A stretch of 64,000 bases of DNA from Mesorhizobium huakuii (GTDB taxonomy: Bacteria; Pseudomonadota; Alphaproteobacteria; Rhizobiales; Rhizobiaceae): assembly GCF_030160235.1 (NCBI RefSeq), contig NZ_BSNY01000012.1:310001-374000 (forward strand), in the 5' to 3' direction. The notes under the pieces were generated by a model. It saw only the letters and a program-made list of their open reading frames with translations. It did no database searches and was not told the origin of the DNA. Shown here in pieces: positions 27,386 to 36,741 of the stretch. Numbering within the stretch: position 1 is the first letter of the stretch; each line of letters opens with the position of its first letter. Position numbers and translations under genes: made by a program.

Positions 27386-28500
27386 CCGGCCAGCCTTCCG
27401 CCGCGCATCGGCTGCGGCGCGCCGGTGGTGCTTGGAAAACTGATCGGCAGGCCGCGGAGCACGCGCACCGCCAGGAAGGCAAAACACTCGGCCTCCACCG
27501 CATCGCCGCTCCAGCCGAGGCTTTCCGCCTGCACCACCTCGACGCCGGCGCGGCTGGCCAGCATTGCCATCATCGTCGGGTTGTGGCGGCCGCCACCGCT
27601 GACCACCAGTTTTTTCGGCCGGCTCGGCAAGAGGTCGAGCGCCTTGCCGACGGCGCCGGCCGTGAAGGCGGTGAGCAGGGCGGCACCATCCTCGGCATTG
27701 AGTCCGTCGGCCATGGCTGCGCCGAAATCGAAACGGTCCAGCGACTTGGGGTAGGGCTTGCTGAGATAAGGATGCTGCAACAGCTTGGCGAGCCTTGCTT
27801 CGTCGACCGTGCCCGCACGGCCAAGCGCGCCGTCGCGATCCATGTCGCCGAGCCCCTTCGACTTGATGAAATCGTTGAGCGGCGCATTGGCCGGACCGGT
27901 GTCGAAGGCAACGACATTGTCGGCGCCATCCCACCAGGTGATGTTTGCGACGCCGCCGAGATTGAGCACGGCCACCTCGCCGCTTGCGCCGGCGCTGCGC
28001 ATCAGCGCGGTGTGATAGGCGGCGGCCAGCGGGGCGCCTTGCCCGCCGGCGCGCATGTCGGCCGAGCGGAAATCGTAGGCGACCTTGGTGCCCAACAGGG
28101 AATGCATCAGCTCGCCGTCACCCAATTGCCGCGTCTGGCCGAGCCGTCCCACCTGCGGCGCGCGATGCAGCACCGTCTGACCGTGAAAGCCGACGACGCC
28201 GATATCGGCCATGGTCATGCCGTAGCCTTCGACCAATTCCCTGACCGCCGCCGACTGGGCACGCGTCAGCGCTTCCTCGGCCTTGCGGAAGATCGCCGGT
28301 TCCGGCCCGACAAAATTCCAGGCCCGCGCCGCCGTCAGCGTCTCTTCCAGCAGCGAGCGGATCGATTGGGGATAGGGCATCAGCCGGTAGGTGCCGAAAT
28401 TATCGATGCGCTCGCCATCGGTCTTGATCAGCGCGACGTCGATATTGCCGTCAAGCACCGTGCCGGTCATCAGGCCGACGGCCCAGATTGGTTCCATCAT
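27382..28500 (-). CDS. anmK: Anhydro-N-acetylmuramic acid kinase
   Basis: A 372-residue kinase that opens the 1,6-anhydro ring of anhMurNAc while phosphorylating it to MurNAc-6-phosphate, the substrate of MurQ. It has the AnmK ATP loop near the start ([13 protein letters not shown], where most relatives have SGTSLDG), [17 protein letters not shown], and [14 protein letters not shown], plus the late [13 protein letters not shown] motif. It is the last gene of the minus-strand muropeptide operon, seven bases after the serine hydrolase. The altered SGTS motif deserves note but does not argue against function. Confidence 0.92.
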   Translation of the reverse strand: MMEPIWAVGLMTGTVLDGNIDVALIKTDGERIDNFGTYRLMPYPQSIRSLLEETLTAARAWNFVGPEPAIFRKAEEALTRAQSAAVRELVEGYGMTMADIGVVGFHGQTVLHRAPQVGRLGQTRQLGDGELMHSLLGTKVAYDFRSADMRAGGQGAPLAAAYHTALMRSAGASGEVAVLNLGGVANITWWDGADNVVAFDTGPANAPLNDFIKSKGLGDMDRDGALGRAGTVDEARLAKLLQHPYLSKPYPKSLDRFDFGAAMADGLNAEDGAALLTAFTAGAVGKALDLLPSRPKKLVVSGGGRHNPTMMAMLASRAGVEVVQAESLGWSGDAVEAECFAFLAVRVLRGLPISFPSTTGAPQPMRGGRLAG

Positions 28501-28507
28501 CTAGCTC

Positions 28508-29527
28508 CTAAAGTCCATTGACGAGATCGCCGATCGTCTGCCGAAGCTGAGCGATTCCGCTGTCGAAATGACGTGTCGGATGGATCCGGTTGGTGAGCAA
28601 GGTCCAAGCCTTGCCCTTGTCGAAATCGATCCACAATCCGGTGCCCGTAAAGCCGGTATGGCCGATGGTTCCCGGGCTGCACAAGGCCCCGCCGGACCAG
28701 CCCTCATTGGGGTGCTCCCAGCCATGCGTGCGGGTGGCGGACAAGGGCGTGCGCATCAGCGCGATCGAACGGTCGCTGGCACCTGTACCATCCAGCAGCC
28801 CTTGCGCGAAATCCAGCACCGAAGCCGCCGTGCCGAACAGCCCGGCATGACCAGCACCTTGCAGCGCCGAGCAATTATCGTCGTGCACCTCGCCCGATAG
28901 AACGCGATGTCGCCAGGTGCAATCCTCCGTCGCGGCTGAGGCATCGGGTTCCGTGGACCAGGCAAAGCTGGGGCCGGGATCCATGTCGCGGATCGTCATG
29001 CCCGACAGCCGCTCGAGGGCAAAGCCGAGCAGGATGAAATTGATATCGGAATAGACGGGCTCACGGGCTCTCCATTCGCGCTGCAGGATGAAGGTACGCA
29101 GCAGGTCGGGGTCGCGTCCGTAGGTGTAGATCGGCTCGACGGCCGGAAACGTCGTTTGATGGCCGAGGCACTGGCGAAACGTCACCTTCCGCTCCCACGC
29201 CGATTGATCGTACTGGCGAAGGTCGGGCAGCACCGAGATCAGCGGTGCGTCGAGATCGATGACGCCATCTTCCGCCAGCGCCAGGATGCGAGGCGTGGTG
29301 AAGATGACCTTGGTCAGCGATGCCAGGTCGAACCAGGTATCGACGCTCATCGGCCGCTGCTTGGGCACGAGTTGTGCCGAGCCGATCGCCCTGACGATGC
29401 GGTGGCTGTTCTTGTCGACAATGCCGAGCACGCCGCCGGGAATTCGCTTGGTTGACACCGCTGTTGCGAGTGGTTGGAAAGCGCGGTCGAAGAGCTGTTG
29501 AAGATCGGTGGAAAGAACTGAAGTCAC
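28508..29527 (-). CDS. Beta-lactamase-fold serine hydrolase in muropeptide operon
   Basis: A 339-residue class C beta-lactamase/esterase-family protein. The catalytic S70-x-x-K73 motif is SLTK and the second motif is Y159-S-D, where many relatives have YxN. It lacks an obvious signal peptide, so a cytoplasmic role is likely. In Bacillus subtilis the MurNAc cluster also contains such a gene (ybbE), so the association recurs, although the reaction is not settled. Removing the peptide or opening an ester or amide on an imported muropeptide is a fair guess. The start overlaps the ABC ATPase stop by four bases. Confidence 0.82.
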   Translation of the reverse strand: MTSVLSTDLQQLFDRAFQPLATAVSTKRIPGGVLGIVDKNSHRIVRAIGSAQLVPKQRPMSVDTWFDLASLTKVIFTTPRILALAEDGVIDLDAPLISVLPDLRQYDQSAWERKVTFRQCLGHQTTFPAVEPIYTYGRDPDLLRTFILQREWRAREPVYSDINFILLGFALERLSGMTIRDMDPGPSFAWSTEPDASAATEDCTWRHRVLSGEVHDDNCSALQGAGHAGLFGTAASVLDFAQGLLDGTGASDRSIALMRTPLSATRTHGWEHPNEGWSGGALCSPGTIGHTGFTGTGLWIDFDKGKAWTLLTNRIHPTRHFDSGIAQLRQTIGDLVNGL

Positions 29528-31272
29528 GCCTCAACCCTCGCTCGATGATCCGGCCCGAACCGCTCCCACCGCGCCGGCGCCGGTTCAAACCCTTGCGGCC
29601 GCACCAGCGAGGGCACCTGGCGTGTATCGATTTCGAAATGCTCGCGCCGCCGGTCGATGGTCGGAACGGCGGCGATCAGTTTCTTCGTATAGGAGTGCTG
29701 CGGCTTCGACAGCACCGAGGCCGCGTCGCCGATCTCGACGATCTGGCCTGCATAGATGACGGCGATGCGGTGCGCGATCCGTTCGACCACCGCCATGTCG
29801 TGCGAGATGAAGAGATAGGCCAAACCGAACTCGCGCTGCAATTCGACCAGCAGCTCCAGCACCTTGGCCTGCACCGAGACATCGAGCGCCGACACCGCTT
29901 CGTCCAGAACCACCACGGACGGGTTGAGCATCAGCGCGCGGGCAATGCACAGCCTTTGCCGCTGGCCGCCCGAGAATTCATGCGGATAGCGCTGAAGGCT
30001 ATTCACGGGCAGGCCGACACGTTCCAGCAAGCTCGCCATCTTTGCGCGTGTTTCGCTATCCATACGACCACCGTTGGCGATCACCGGTTCGGCCAGGATG
30101 CTCTCGATGGCCAGCCTCGGATTGAGCGAGGCATAGGGATTCTGAAACACCATCTGCACGGGCTTGGCACTGCGCTCGGCCGAAGCCTTTCGAGAACCCA
30201 CCGAGAAGCTGCCGCGCGTCGAGCGCACCAAACCGAGCACCGCCTTTGCGGTGGTGGACTTGCCCGAGCCGCTCTCGCCGACGATGGCCAGCGTCTCGCC
30301 CGGCATCAGGTCGAAATCGACGCCATCGACGGCGTGCACGGCGCCGGTGGCGCGGCTGAAGAAATTGCTCTTGAGGGGAAAGCGTACCACCAGGCCGTCG
30401 ACCTTCAAGGCCGGCTCCGTGCTTTCACCCCTGTCGCGCTGCCCGTCCACTCGCGTCGCGCTTCCATTGGCGAAATGCGGCACGGCGTGCAGCAGGTGCT
30501 GTGTGTAGGGGTGCCGCGGCCTGTCGAGGATCTGGCTCAGCTCACCTTGCTCCGCGGCCTGCCCGTTCTGCATCACCATCACCTTGTCGGCGATGCCGGC
30601 GACCAGGCCAATATCATGGGTGATGAAGATGACAGACATGCCGGTCTCGCGCTTCAACTCGGCAAGCAGCGCCATGATCTGCGCCTGCACGGTGACGTCG
30701 AGCGCGGTGGTCGGCTCGTCGGCGATCAGCAGGCGTGGATTGCAGGCCAGTGCAATCGCGATCATCACCCTTTGCAGCATGCCGCCCGACAGCTGGTTTG
30801 GCGTGTATTTCAGCCGTCGCGCGGCATCGGGAATACGCACGCGGTCGAGCGCCTCCTTGGCCGCCGCCGTGGCTTGCCGGCCGGTCAGGCCGCGGTGCAG
30901 GCGAAACGATTCCTCGATCTGCGTGCCGATGGTCAGCACCGGGTTGAGCGAAGTCATCGGCTCCTGGAAGATCATGCCGATCTCCGCGCCGCGAATGGCA
31001 CGGAGCTGCGGTTCTGCGGCAGTTGTCAGGTCGAAGAGGCTGCCGTCGGCCCGTTTCAGCGTCATCGCGCCGCCGGTGATGCGGCCGCCGCCGAAATCGA
31101 TCAGCCGGTTGATCGACAGCGCGGTGACGGATTTGCCGGAGCCGCTTTCGCCGACAATGGCCAGCGTTTCGCCATCGGCAATGTCGAAGCTGACGCCGCG
31201 CACCACCTCATTGGCTTGCGGATCGCGGCCAAAGCCGACGCGCAGATCCCGGACGGACAGCAGCGGCGTCAT
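29524..31272 (-). CDS. Dipeptide/oligopeptide ABC transporter, fused double ATPase (DppDF-like)
   Basis: A 582-residue protein with two complete ABC ATPase domains in one chain. The first has Walker A GESGSGKS at 41-48, signature LSGGMLQR and LLIADEPTTALD. The second repeats GESGSGKS near 330, with FSGGQRQR and VVVLDEAVSALD. Each is followed by the oligopeptide-type tail (PRHPYTQHLL and PQHSYTKKLI). It powers uptake through the two permeases encoded just upstream. The surrounding murQ, anmK and GlcNAc-type kinase genes suggest the cargo is muropeptide or MurNAc-peptide. Overlaps its neighbours by four bases on each side. Confidence 0.94.
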   Translation of the reverse strand: MTPLLSVRDLRVGFGRDPQANEVVRGVSFDIADGETLAIVGESGSGKSVTALSINRLIDFGGGRITGGAMTLKRADGSLFDLTTAAEPQLRAIRGAEIGMIFQEPMTSLNPVLTIGTQIEESFRLHRGLTGRQATAAAKEALDRVRIPDAARRLKYTPNQLSGGMLQRVMIAIALACNPRLLIADEPTTALDVTVQAQIMALLAELKRETGMSVIFITHDIGLVAGIADKVMVMQNGQAAEQGELSQILDRPRHPYTQHLLHAVPHFANGSATRVDGQRDRGESTEPALKVDGLVVRFPLKSNFFSRATGAVHAVDGVDFDLMPGETLAIVGESGSGKSTTAKAVLGLVRSTRGSFSVGSRKASAERSAKPVQMVFQNPYASLNPRLAIESILAEPVIANGGRMDSETRAKMASLLERVGLPVNSLQRYPHEFSGGQRQRLCIARALMLNPSVVVLDEAVSALDVSVQAKVLELLVELQREFGLAYLFISHDMAVVERIAHRIAVIYAGQIVEIGDAASVLSKPQHSYTKKLIAAVPTIDRRREHFEIDTRQVPSLVRPQGFEPAPARWERFGPDHRARVEA

Positions 31273-32111
31273 GCCGGCACCCTCCGCATCCTGGGGTCGA
31301 GGATATCGCGCAAGGCATCACCCAGCAGGTTGAAGCCGAGGATGCTGATCATGATGGTCAGGCCCGGAAAAATCATCAGCCAGGGCGCGGTCTCCATCAG
31401 ATTGCGGCTGTCGCTCAGCATCAGCCCGAGCGAGGCGGCGGGCGGCTGCGTGCCGAGGCCGAGGAAGCTCAAGCCGGCTTCGGTGAGCAGCGCCCAGGCC
31501 AGCGCCAGCGTCACCTGCACGGTCAATGGCGCCACCAGATTGAGCAGCAGATGGCGCGTGACTATGTAGCTGGAACTGCTGCCGAAAGTGCGCGCGGCGT
31601 CGACGAATTCGCGTGCCTTGAGCGACAGGGCAGGGCCGCGCACCACGCGCGTGAAGATCGGCGTGTAGACGATGCCGATGGCGACGACGCTGGTCCATGT
31701 GCCCGGCCCGGCGACGGTGACGATGAGCAGCGCCAGAAGGATTGCCGGGAAGGCCAGCAACACATCCATGATGCGCATCACCACGCCATCCCAGCGGCGT
31801 CCGAGCCAGGCGGCCGCCAGCCCGAGCACTGTGCCGGCAAGGGTGGCGAAGGCCACCGAGAAGAAGGCGACGGTGAAGGATTGCCCGATGCCGGCCATCA
31901 AGCGGCTGGCCACGTCGCGCCCGAAGAGGTCGGTGCCCATCCAGTAGGCGCCATTGGGCGCGTGCAGCCGGTCGACGCGGAACTGCGTGATCGGGTTGTG
32001 CGGCGTCAGCCCGACCAGGCCGAGAATGGCAATCAGCAAATAGACGCCGACGATGACGCCGCCGATGCGGCCGCTGCCATGCCCGAAAATGGCGCGCAGG
32101 ATGCGCATCAC
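31269..32111 (-). CDS. Peptide ABC transporter permease (DppC-like)
   Basis: A 280-residue inner-membrane permease with about six helices. It shows the DppC hallmarks HAPNGAYWMGTDLFGRDVASRL, the EAA-type loop EFVDAARTFGSSSSYIVTRHLL and a late PWLMIFPGLTIMISILGFNLLGD region. With the DppB-like protein it forms the channel energised by the fused ATPase. Start and stop overlap the neighbours by four bases. Confidence 0.94.
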   Translation of the reverse strand: MMRILRAIFGHGSGRIGGVIVGVYLLIAILGLVGLTPHNPITQFRVDRLHAPNGAYWMGTDLFGRDVASRLMAGIGQSFTVAFFSVAFATLAGTVLGLAAAWLGRRWDGVVMRIMDVLLAFPAILLALLIVTVAGPGTWTSVVAIGIVYTPIFTRVVRGPALSLKAREFVDAARTFGSSSSYIVTRHLLLNLVAPLTVQVTLALAWALLTEAGLSFLGLGTQPPAASLGLMLSDSRNLMETAPWLMIFPGLTIMISILGFNLLGDALRDILDPRMRRVPA

Positions 32112-33067
32112 TGCTCTCCCAGCCGGATGCGCGGATCGAGCGCGACATAGGCGAGGTCGACCAGGAGATTGACGATCATGAAGTTGAAGGCGATGAACAG
32201 CACGGCTCCCTGCACCAGCGCGTAGTCGCGCTGCAGGATGGCGTCCAGCACCATGCGTCCGAGGCCCGGCAAAGCATAGATCTGCTCGACGATGACGGCA
32301 CCACCCAGGAGATAGCCGAACTCGATGCCGCTCAGCGTCACCACCGGGATCAGCGCGTTGGGGAGCGCATGCCGCCAGATGACGCTGCGCGCCGACGCCC
32401 CCTTGCTGCGCGCGGTGCGCACATAGTCGTCGCTCAAAACGTCGAGCATCGCCGAACGCGATATGCGCGTGACCGACGCAGCGAAGGCGAAACCCAGCGT
32501 GATGGCGGGCAGGATCAACTGGCTGAGATTGCGCAAGGGATCCTGCCAGAGCGGCGCGAATTCGCCCATCGCCGGCAGCACGCCAAAGCCGGCCGACAGC
32601 GCGTAGATGATCAGCAGGCCAAGCACGAAGCTCGGCGTCGACTGGCCGATCATGGCGACGATGCGGACCCCAAGATCGGACGGTTTTTCATTATGCGTGG
32701 CGGCGTAGATGCCGGCCGGCATGCCGACGGCAAGCGCGATGATCATCGACAGCAGAGCCAATTCCAGCGTCAGCGGGAAGCGTTCGAGGATGACGTCGAG
32801 CACCGGCCTGCCATAGGTGACGGAAATGCCGAAATTGCCGTGCAGGATGCCGCCGATCCAGCGCCAGTACTGGATGAACCAGGGCTGGTCGATGCCGAAA
32901 TAGGCGGCGAGCGAATCCCGCTGCGCCGGCGTCAGCAGGCCGGCTTCAGTGCCCAGCATCGCCGTGATCGAATCGCCTGGCACCATCCGGATCGCCACGA
33001 AGACCAGGATGGACACGCCAAGCAGGACGAGAGGAAACGTCGCCAGTCGTCGCATCAGATAGTTCAC
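32108..33067 (-). CDS. Peptide ABC transporter permease (DppB-like)
   Basis: A 319-residue inner-membrane permease. It starts with the DppB-type helix LATFPLVLLGVSILVFVAIRMVPGD, has the ISVTYGRPVLDVILERFP segment and the EAA-type loop DYVRTARSKGASARSVIWRHALPN. Its gene lies 34 bases after the binding protein gene with no hairpin between, unlike the CUT1 operons elsewhere in the window. Confidence 0.95.
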   Translation of the reverse strand: MNYLMRRLATFPLVLLGVSILVFVAIRMVPGDSITAMLGTEAGLLTPAQRDSLAAYFGIDQPWFIQYWRWIGGILHGNFGISVTYGRPVLDVILERFPLTLELALLSMIIALAVGMPAGIYAATHNEKPSDLGVRIVAMIGQSTPSFVLGLLIIYALSAGFGVLPAMGEFAPLWQDPLRNLSQLILPAITLGFAFAASVTRISRSAMLDVLSDDYVRTARSKGASARSVIWRHALPNALIPVVTLSGIEFGYLLGGAVIVEQIYALPGLGRMVLDAILQRDYALVQGAVLFIAFNFMIVNLLVDLAYVALDPRIRLGEQ

Positions 33068-33101
33068 GCGAAGAAGTCCTCTCGCCCAATGCCTGACAGG
33101 G

Positions 33102-34622
33102 CTACTGCTGGATGGTAACCTTGCTCAGGCTGAACAGCGTGCCGGTCGGCGTCGGCACGAAGCCGGCGATGTTCTTCTGCTGGGCCGTGTAGCTGTAAGA
33201 CGTGTAGAGCCAGATCCACGGCGACATTTCCGCGAGGTGCTTCTCGAATTTGCCGAAGATCGCCTTGCGTTTGGCCGGGTCGGTCTCGGCGCGGCCCTGC
33301 TGCATCTGGCTGTCCAGCGTGTCGTCGATGTAGTTGGCCACCTTCTGCAGATTGCCGGCCTTGGTCCAGTAGCGGTTGTACATGGTGTAGGGGTCGGCGC
33401 GGCCGCCATTGAGCGCGATCGCCATGTCGAAATCACCCTTCAGCCAGGCGTCGACATAGACGTTGAGCTCCATCATCTTGATGTCGAGCTTGACGCCGAT
33501 TTCGGCGAGCTGCGACTGGATGACCTGCGCCTCCGCCGCCGCCGTCGGCGGCTCGCCGGTGGCGCCGATCACGGTTGCCGAAAAGCCATCGGCAAAGCCG
33601 GCCTCTGCCATCAGCTTCTTGGCCTTTTCGACATCGCGCTTGTAGCAGAACAGCTGGCTCGGATCGGTCGCCAGCGCCGGGATGGTCAGCGGTCCCGTGA
33701 CCTTGCCCTCGCCGAGCGATGCGGTATCCAGCACCTCTTGCCGGTCGATGGCGCAGGAGATCGCCTGGCGCACCTTGAGCTCGGTCATCGGCTTGCGCGA
33801 CGGGTTGAGCTGCAGCACGTGATAGGCAAGCACCGGCACGCGGTTCAGCTGCAGGCTGGCCTCCTTCGGCACCAGAGTGGCGACCAGCGGGTCGTTGAGC
33901 AGCGCGAAATCGATCTGCTTGGTGCGCATGGCGGCAAGGATCGCCGCTTCGTCCGGCAGCACGCTGATCTCGATGCCGTCGACGCCGGTCGCGCCGCCGG
34001 CCCAGTCCTTGTTGGCGCTGAGCACCTCCTTAGCGTTGGGATCCCATTTGTCGAGCTTGAACGGGCCCGAGCCGAGCGCCTTGGTGCCGATCGAGCCAGC
34101 CTTGATTTCGCTGGCCGGCACGATCGCCGCGTTGACGTCGCTCATCGCCGTCAGGATCGGCACGTCGGGCTGTGACAGGTGGAACACGACAGTTGCCGCA
34201 TCGGGCGTGTCGATGCCGGCGATCGACAGGAAGTTGGCGCGGGCGGCCGCACCAGTCTTCTCGTCGAGGATGCGCTCGAACGAGGCCTTGACGTCGGCCG
34301 AAGTGACGGCGGTGCCGTCCTGGAATTTCGCCTTGGGATCGAGCTTGAAGGTCAGCATCTTGCCGTCCTTGGAGAATTCCCAGGAGGTGGCGATTGCCGG
34401 AATGATCTGCAGGCTGGCATCGACGCGCACCAGCGGCTCATAGATCAGTTCCAGGAGCCGCAGCGACGAAAAGGCCGTCTGCTTGTGCGGGTCAAGTCCC
34501 GTGGCGTCCTGTGACCAGGCCATGTGCAGCGTCGCGGCATTCGCTTGTGTTGAAACCACGGCCACGCCGAGCATCGCGGCCAGCGTTATGCCCGACAGCA
34601 GCTTTCTTGTGAGGTGAACCAT
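33102..34622 (-). CDS. Peptide/muropeptide-binding protein (SBP family 5)
   Basis: A 506-residue periplasmic binding protein. It has a Sec signal peptide with cleavage near ANA (residue 29) and the family 5 core (MAWSQDATGLDPHKQTAFSS, LIYEPLVRVDASLQIIPAIA). It captures peptides or peptide-bearing sugars for the DppBC-like channel. Within this operon, after murQ and before anmK, I infer muropeptide or murein tripeptide ligands, comparable in role to MppA or YepA in other bacteria. It starts 149 bases downstream of murQ, a gap that contains three 25-bp tandem repeats. Confidence 0.92.
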   Translation of the reverse strand: MVHLTRKLLSGITLAAMLGVAVVSTQANAATLHMAWSQDATGLDPHKQTAFSSLRLLELIYEPLVRVDASLQIIPAIATSWEFSKDGKMLTFKLDPKAKFQDGTAVTSADVKASFERILDEKTGAAARANFLSIAGIDTPDAATVVFHLSQPDVPILTAMSDVNAAIVPASEIKAGSIGTKALGSGPFKLDKWDPNAKEVLSANKDWAGGATGVDGIEISVLPDEAAILAAMRTKQIDFALLNDPLVATLVPKEASLQLNRVPVLAYHVLQLNPSRKPMTELKVRQAISCAIDRQEVLDTASLGEGKVTGPLTIPALATDPSQLFCYKRDVEKAKKLMAEAGFADGFSATVIGATGEPPTAAAEAQVIQSQLAEIGVKLDIKMMELNVYVDAWLKGDFDMAIALNGGRADPYTMYNRYWTKAGNLQKVANYIDDTLDSQMQQGRAETDPAKRKAIFGKFEKHLAEMSPWIWLYTSYSYTAQQKNIAGFVPTPTGTLFSLSKVTIQQ

Positions 34623-34715
34623 TCTCGTCTCCCATTATGATTTGAACTTGATGCCTTGCAGTTTCTACGGACCGCTTCCAAGACACACATGCTTTGGAGT
34701 ATCGGCCCAGTCTAT

Positions 34716-34790
34716 GCGGCTTCACGCCGTCTTGTCTAAAGCGGCTTCTTGCCGTCTTGTCCCGTGCGGCTTCATGCGGTCCTGTCGCTG
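34716..34790. repeat. Three 25-bp tandem repeats at the murQ 3' end
   Basis: Units at 34716-34740, 34741-34765 and 34766-34790 share GCGGCTTC-N2-GCCGTCTTGTC-N4, the third with two changes. The third unit overlaps the last codons and stop of murQ, so the array looks like duplication of the gene's own tail. On the mRNA strand each unit can form a small CGGC/GCCG hairpin. Confidence 0.85.
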
Positions 34791-35695
34791 ATTGCCTTTC
34801 GCAGGAATCCTCCTGCCTCGCCGAGGGCGGCCCGTGCCGCCTCGACATCGAAGCCGGTGATCGCCACCAGGATCGCCAGCTTTACATCATTGCCTGACTG
34901 GGCGAGCACCTGTTTGGCCCGCTGCGCCGTGCAGCCGGTGGTCTGCATGACGATCCTGATGGCTCTCGCGACCAGCTTCTTGTTGGACGGGTTGAGGTCC
35001 ACCATCAGATTCTCATAGCTCTTGCCGATGCGGATCATCGAGGCCGTGGTCAGCATGTTGAGCACCAGCTTCTGCGCCGTTCCGGATTTCAGCCGGGTAG
35101 AGCCGGTGAGCACTTCCGGGCCGACGACCGGCGAGATGGCGATGTCGGCGATGCCGGCAATGGTCGATGCCGGATTGCAGGACAGGGCAACCGTTGTCGC
35201 GCCGACCTGCTTCGCATAATTCAGTCCGCCGATGACGTAAGGCGTGCGCCCGCTGACCGCGATGCCCACCACGACGTCGTCCGGTGTGAGCCTAATCTCC
35301 TGCAACGCCCGCGCGCCCATTTTTGGGTCGTCCTCGGCACCTTCCGTCGATCGCACCAAAGCGTCGGGACCACCGGCGATCAGGCCGATCACCATGTCTT
35401 CGGGTACGCCGAAAGTGGGCGGGCACTCCGACGCATCGAGAACTCCAAGCCGGCCGCTGGTGCCGGCGCCGATATAGATCAGACGCGCGCCTTTCTGGAA
35501 GGCAAGCACGATGCGGTCGACTGCCGCGGCGATTGCCGGCAGCACCTTTTCGACAGCCGCCGGGACAATCCTGTCCTCGTCATTGATCTTGCGCAGCACA
35601 TCGATGGTCGGCAGCAGGTCGATATCCATCGTCCGCGGGTTGCGGCCTTCGGAAACCAGCAGGTCCAGCTCAGACATCAAACCTTGCTCGGTCAT
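34772..35695 (-). CDS. murQ: N-acetylmuramic acid 6-phosphate etherase
   Basis: A 307-residue SIS-fold etherase that splits MurNAc-6-phosphate into GlcNAc-6-phosphate and D-lactate. Diagnostic segments are [16 protein letters not shown] at the start, [23 protein letters not shown] with the catalytic Glu, a second conserved Glu in [10 protein letters not shown] and [19 protein letters not shown] chose the ATG at 35695; one 13 codons upstream is possible, and MSELD six codons later also. It is the first gene of the transporter-anmK operon, behind a TTGACG/TAGAAA promoter and a putative MurR operator. Confidence 0.94.
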   Translation of the reverse strand: MTEQGLMSELDLLVSEGRNPRTMDIDLLPTIDVLRKINDEDRIVPAAVEKVLPAIAAAVDRIVLAFQKGARLIYIGAGTSGRLGVLDASECPPTFGVPEDMVIGLIAGGPDALVRSTEGAEDDPKMGARALQEIRLTPDDVVVGIAVSGRTPYVIGGLNYAKQVGATTVALSCNPASTIAGIADIAISPVVGPEVLTGSTRLKSGTAQKLVLNMLTTASMIRIGKSYENLMVDLNPSNKKLVARAIRIVMQTTGCTAQRAKQVLAQSGNDVKLAILVAITGFDVEAARAALGEAGGFLRKAISDRTA

Positions 35696-35795
35696 TCCAG
35701 TGCTTTCAAAAATTCTGCTGCCGGCGTCCGGCATGGCTCAACGGGCGCCAGGGCACACGGACGTTTGATCCGTCATCACAGTTTTCTTTGTTAAC

Positions 35796-35824
35796 TTTCT
35801 AGAATTGGATATTCGTAACGTCAA
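35796..35824 (-). promoter_or_regulatory. Predicted sigma-70 promoter of the murQ operon
   Basis: On the minus strand TTGACG (35819-35824) and TAGAAA (35796-35801) are 17 bases apart, about 100 bases before the murQ ATG. An AGAATT/ATATTC dyad (35801-35814) overlaps the -10 and spacer, and the 15-bp MurR-like operator lies nine bases upstream of the -35. Confidence 0.65.
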
Positions 35825-35833
35825 CAGGATAGT

Positions 35834-35848
35834 GGAATATTTTATTCC
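35834..35848. promoter_or_regulatory. Putative MurR/RpiR operator upstream of murQ
   Basis: GGAATATTTTATTCC, a 6-bp inverted repeat around TTT. An identical 15-mer occurs at 38116-38130 between the murA paralogue and the rpiR gene. Both sit eight or nine bases upstream of a TTGAC[AG] -35 hexamer. Confidence 0.75.
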
Positions 35849-35856
35849 TGTCTCCG

Positions 35857-36741
35857 CTAAGCCTGCCCTGCGCGGAGCGATCTCTTGGCAAGGATGATCG
35901 CCCCGGACACGGCGTCGCCGTCGGCGGGCTTCAGGCGGCGCCGAACATCGGGCGAAAGCCAGGGTTCGAGCGGGCTGGCGAGACCGCCCAGCAAGGTCAC
36001 GCGCGGCGCGCCTTTTTCAAACAGCACCCGCACCAGCGTGTCGATCTGCCCGGCGGCACTCTGCACGATCCGCCGTCCGGCCGGATCGCCCTGATCGGCA
36101 TGGCGCATCACCATCGGCGCCAGAGCGGCGTAATCCGTGGCGCTGGCGCGGTCCATCCAGGCGACCGCTGCCATCGGGTCACCCTCGAAACGTTGCATCA
36201 CCTCCGCCAGCAGCGCCGTCCGCTCGTGCCGGCCGTCATGGCCGCGCAACGCCAGTTGCACGGCTTTCAGCCCAAGGTGGGCGCCGCTGCCTTCGTCGGA
36301 GATCGGAAAACCGTAGCCGCCGACGCGCAGGTCGCGTCCTTCGACAAAGCCGAGACCGATCGAGCCGGTGCCGGCAATGACGATGGCGCCGTCCTGGCCG
36401 GAATGCGCGCCCAGGCAGGCTCCGACGCCGTCGCTGACGAAATCGATGCTGGCGAAGGGGTGGGCGATCGCCCGCAACGCTTCCAGCGCACCCTTGCGGC
36501 CGATACCGGCAAGCCCGATGCCGGCGCGAATCCGAGCGGCCTCGGTCGGTCCAAAGCCAGCCTCCTCGATCGCCGCGCCAAAGGCTTTGGCTATGGAGGC
36601 CCAGGCCGCGTCGATGCCGAGCCGCGTTGTCGCCGGGCCGGACAGGCCTTGTCCCAGCACGATTCCCTCCGCATCCTCTATGCGAGCCCGGCAGCCGGTG
36701 CCGCCGCCGTCGACGCCGAGAAAATAGTATGGGCTGCTCAT
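35857..36741 (-). CDS. BadF/BadG-type kinase, probably N-acetylglucosamine kinase
   Basis: A 294-residue actin-fold kinase of the BadF/BadG/BcrA/BcrD family. It has the phosphate-1 motif LGVDGGGTGCRARI, the phosphate-2 region VIAGTGSIGLGF and the glycine-rich GFPISDEGSGAHLG motif of eukaryotic-like GlcNAc and glucosamine kinases. With MurQ next to it, conversion of salvaged GlcNAc (or MurNAc) to the 6-phosphate is the likely role. The ATG at 36741 overlaps the murA stop by four bases, and the unit ends just before the murQ promoter region. Confidence 0.87.
   Translation of the reverse strand: MSSPYYFLGVDGGGTGCRARIEDAEGIVLGQGLSGPATTRLGIDAAWASIAKAFGAAIEEAGFGPTEAARIRAGIGLAGIGRKGALEALRAIAHPFASIDFVSDGVGACLGAHSGQDGAIVIAGTGSIGLGFVEGRDLRVGGYGFPISDEGSGAHLGLKAVQLALRGHDGRHERTALLAEVMQRFEGDPMAAVAWMDRASATDYAALAPMVMRHADQGDPAGRRIVQSAAGQIDTLVRVLFEKGAPRVTLLGGLASPLEPWLSPDVRRRLKPADGDAVSGAIILAKRSLRAGQA

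Noticed and set aside
29452-31569. Open frame of 705 codons on the plus strand
   Set aside because: Antisense to the fused DppDF-like ATPase; low-complexity His/Arg/Asp-rich product.
34716-34790. CRISPR-like repeat array
   Set aside because: Three 25-bp units directly abut without spacers and the last overlaps murQ coding DNA; no cas genes nearby.
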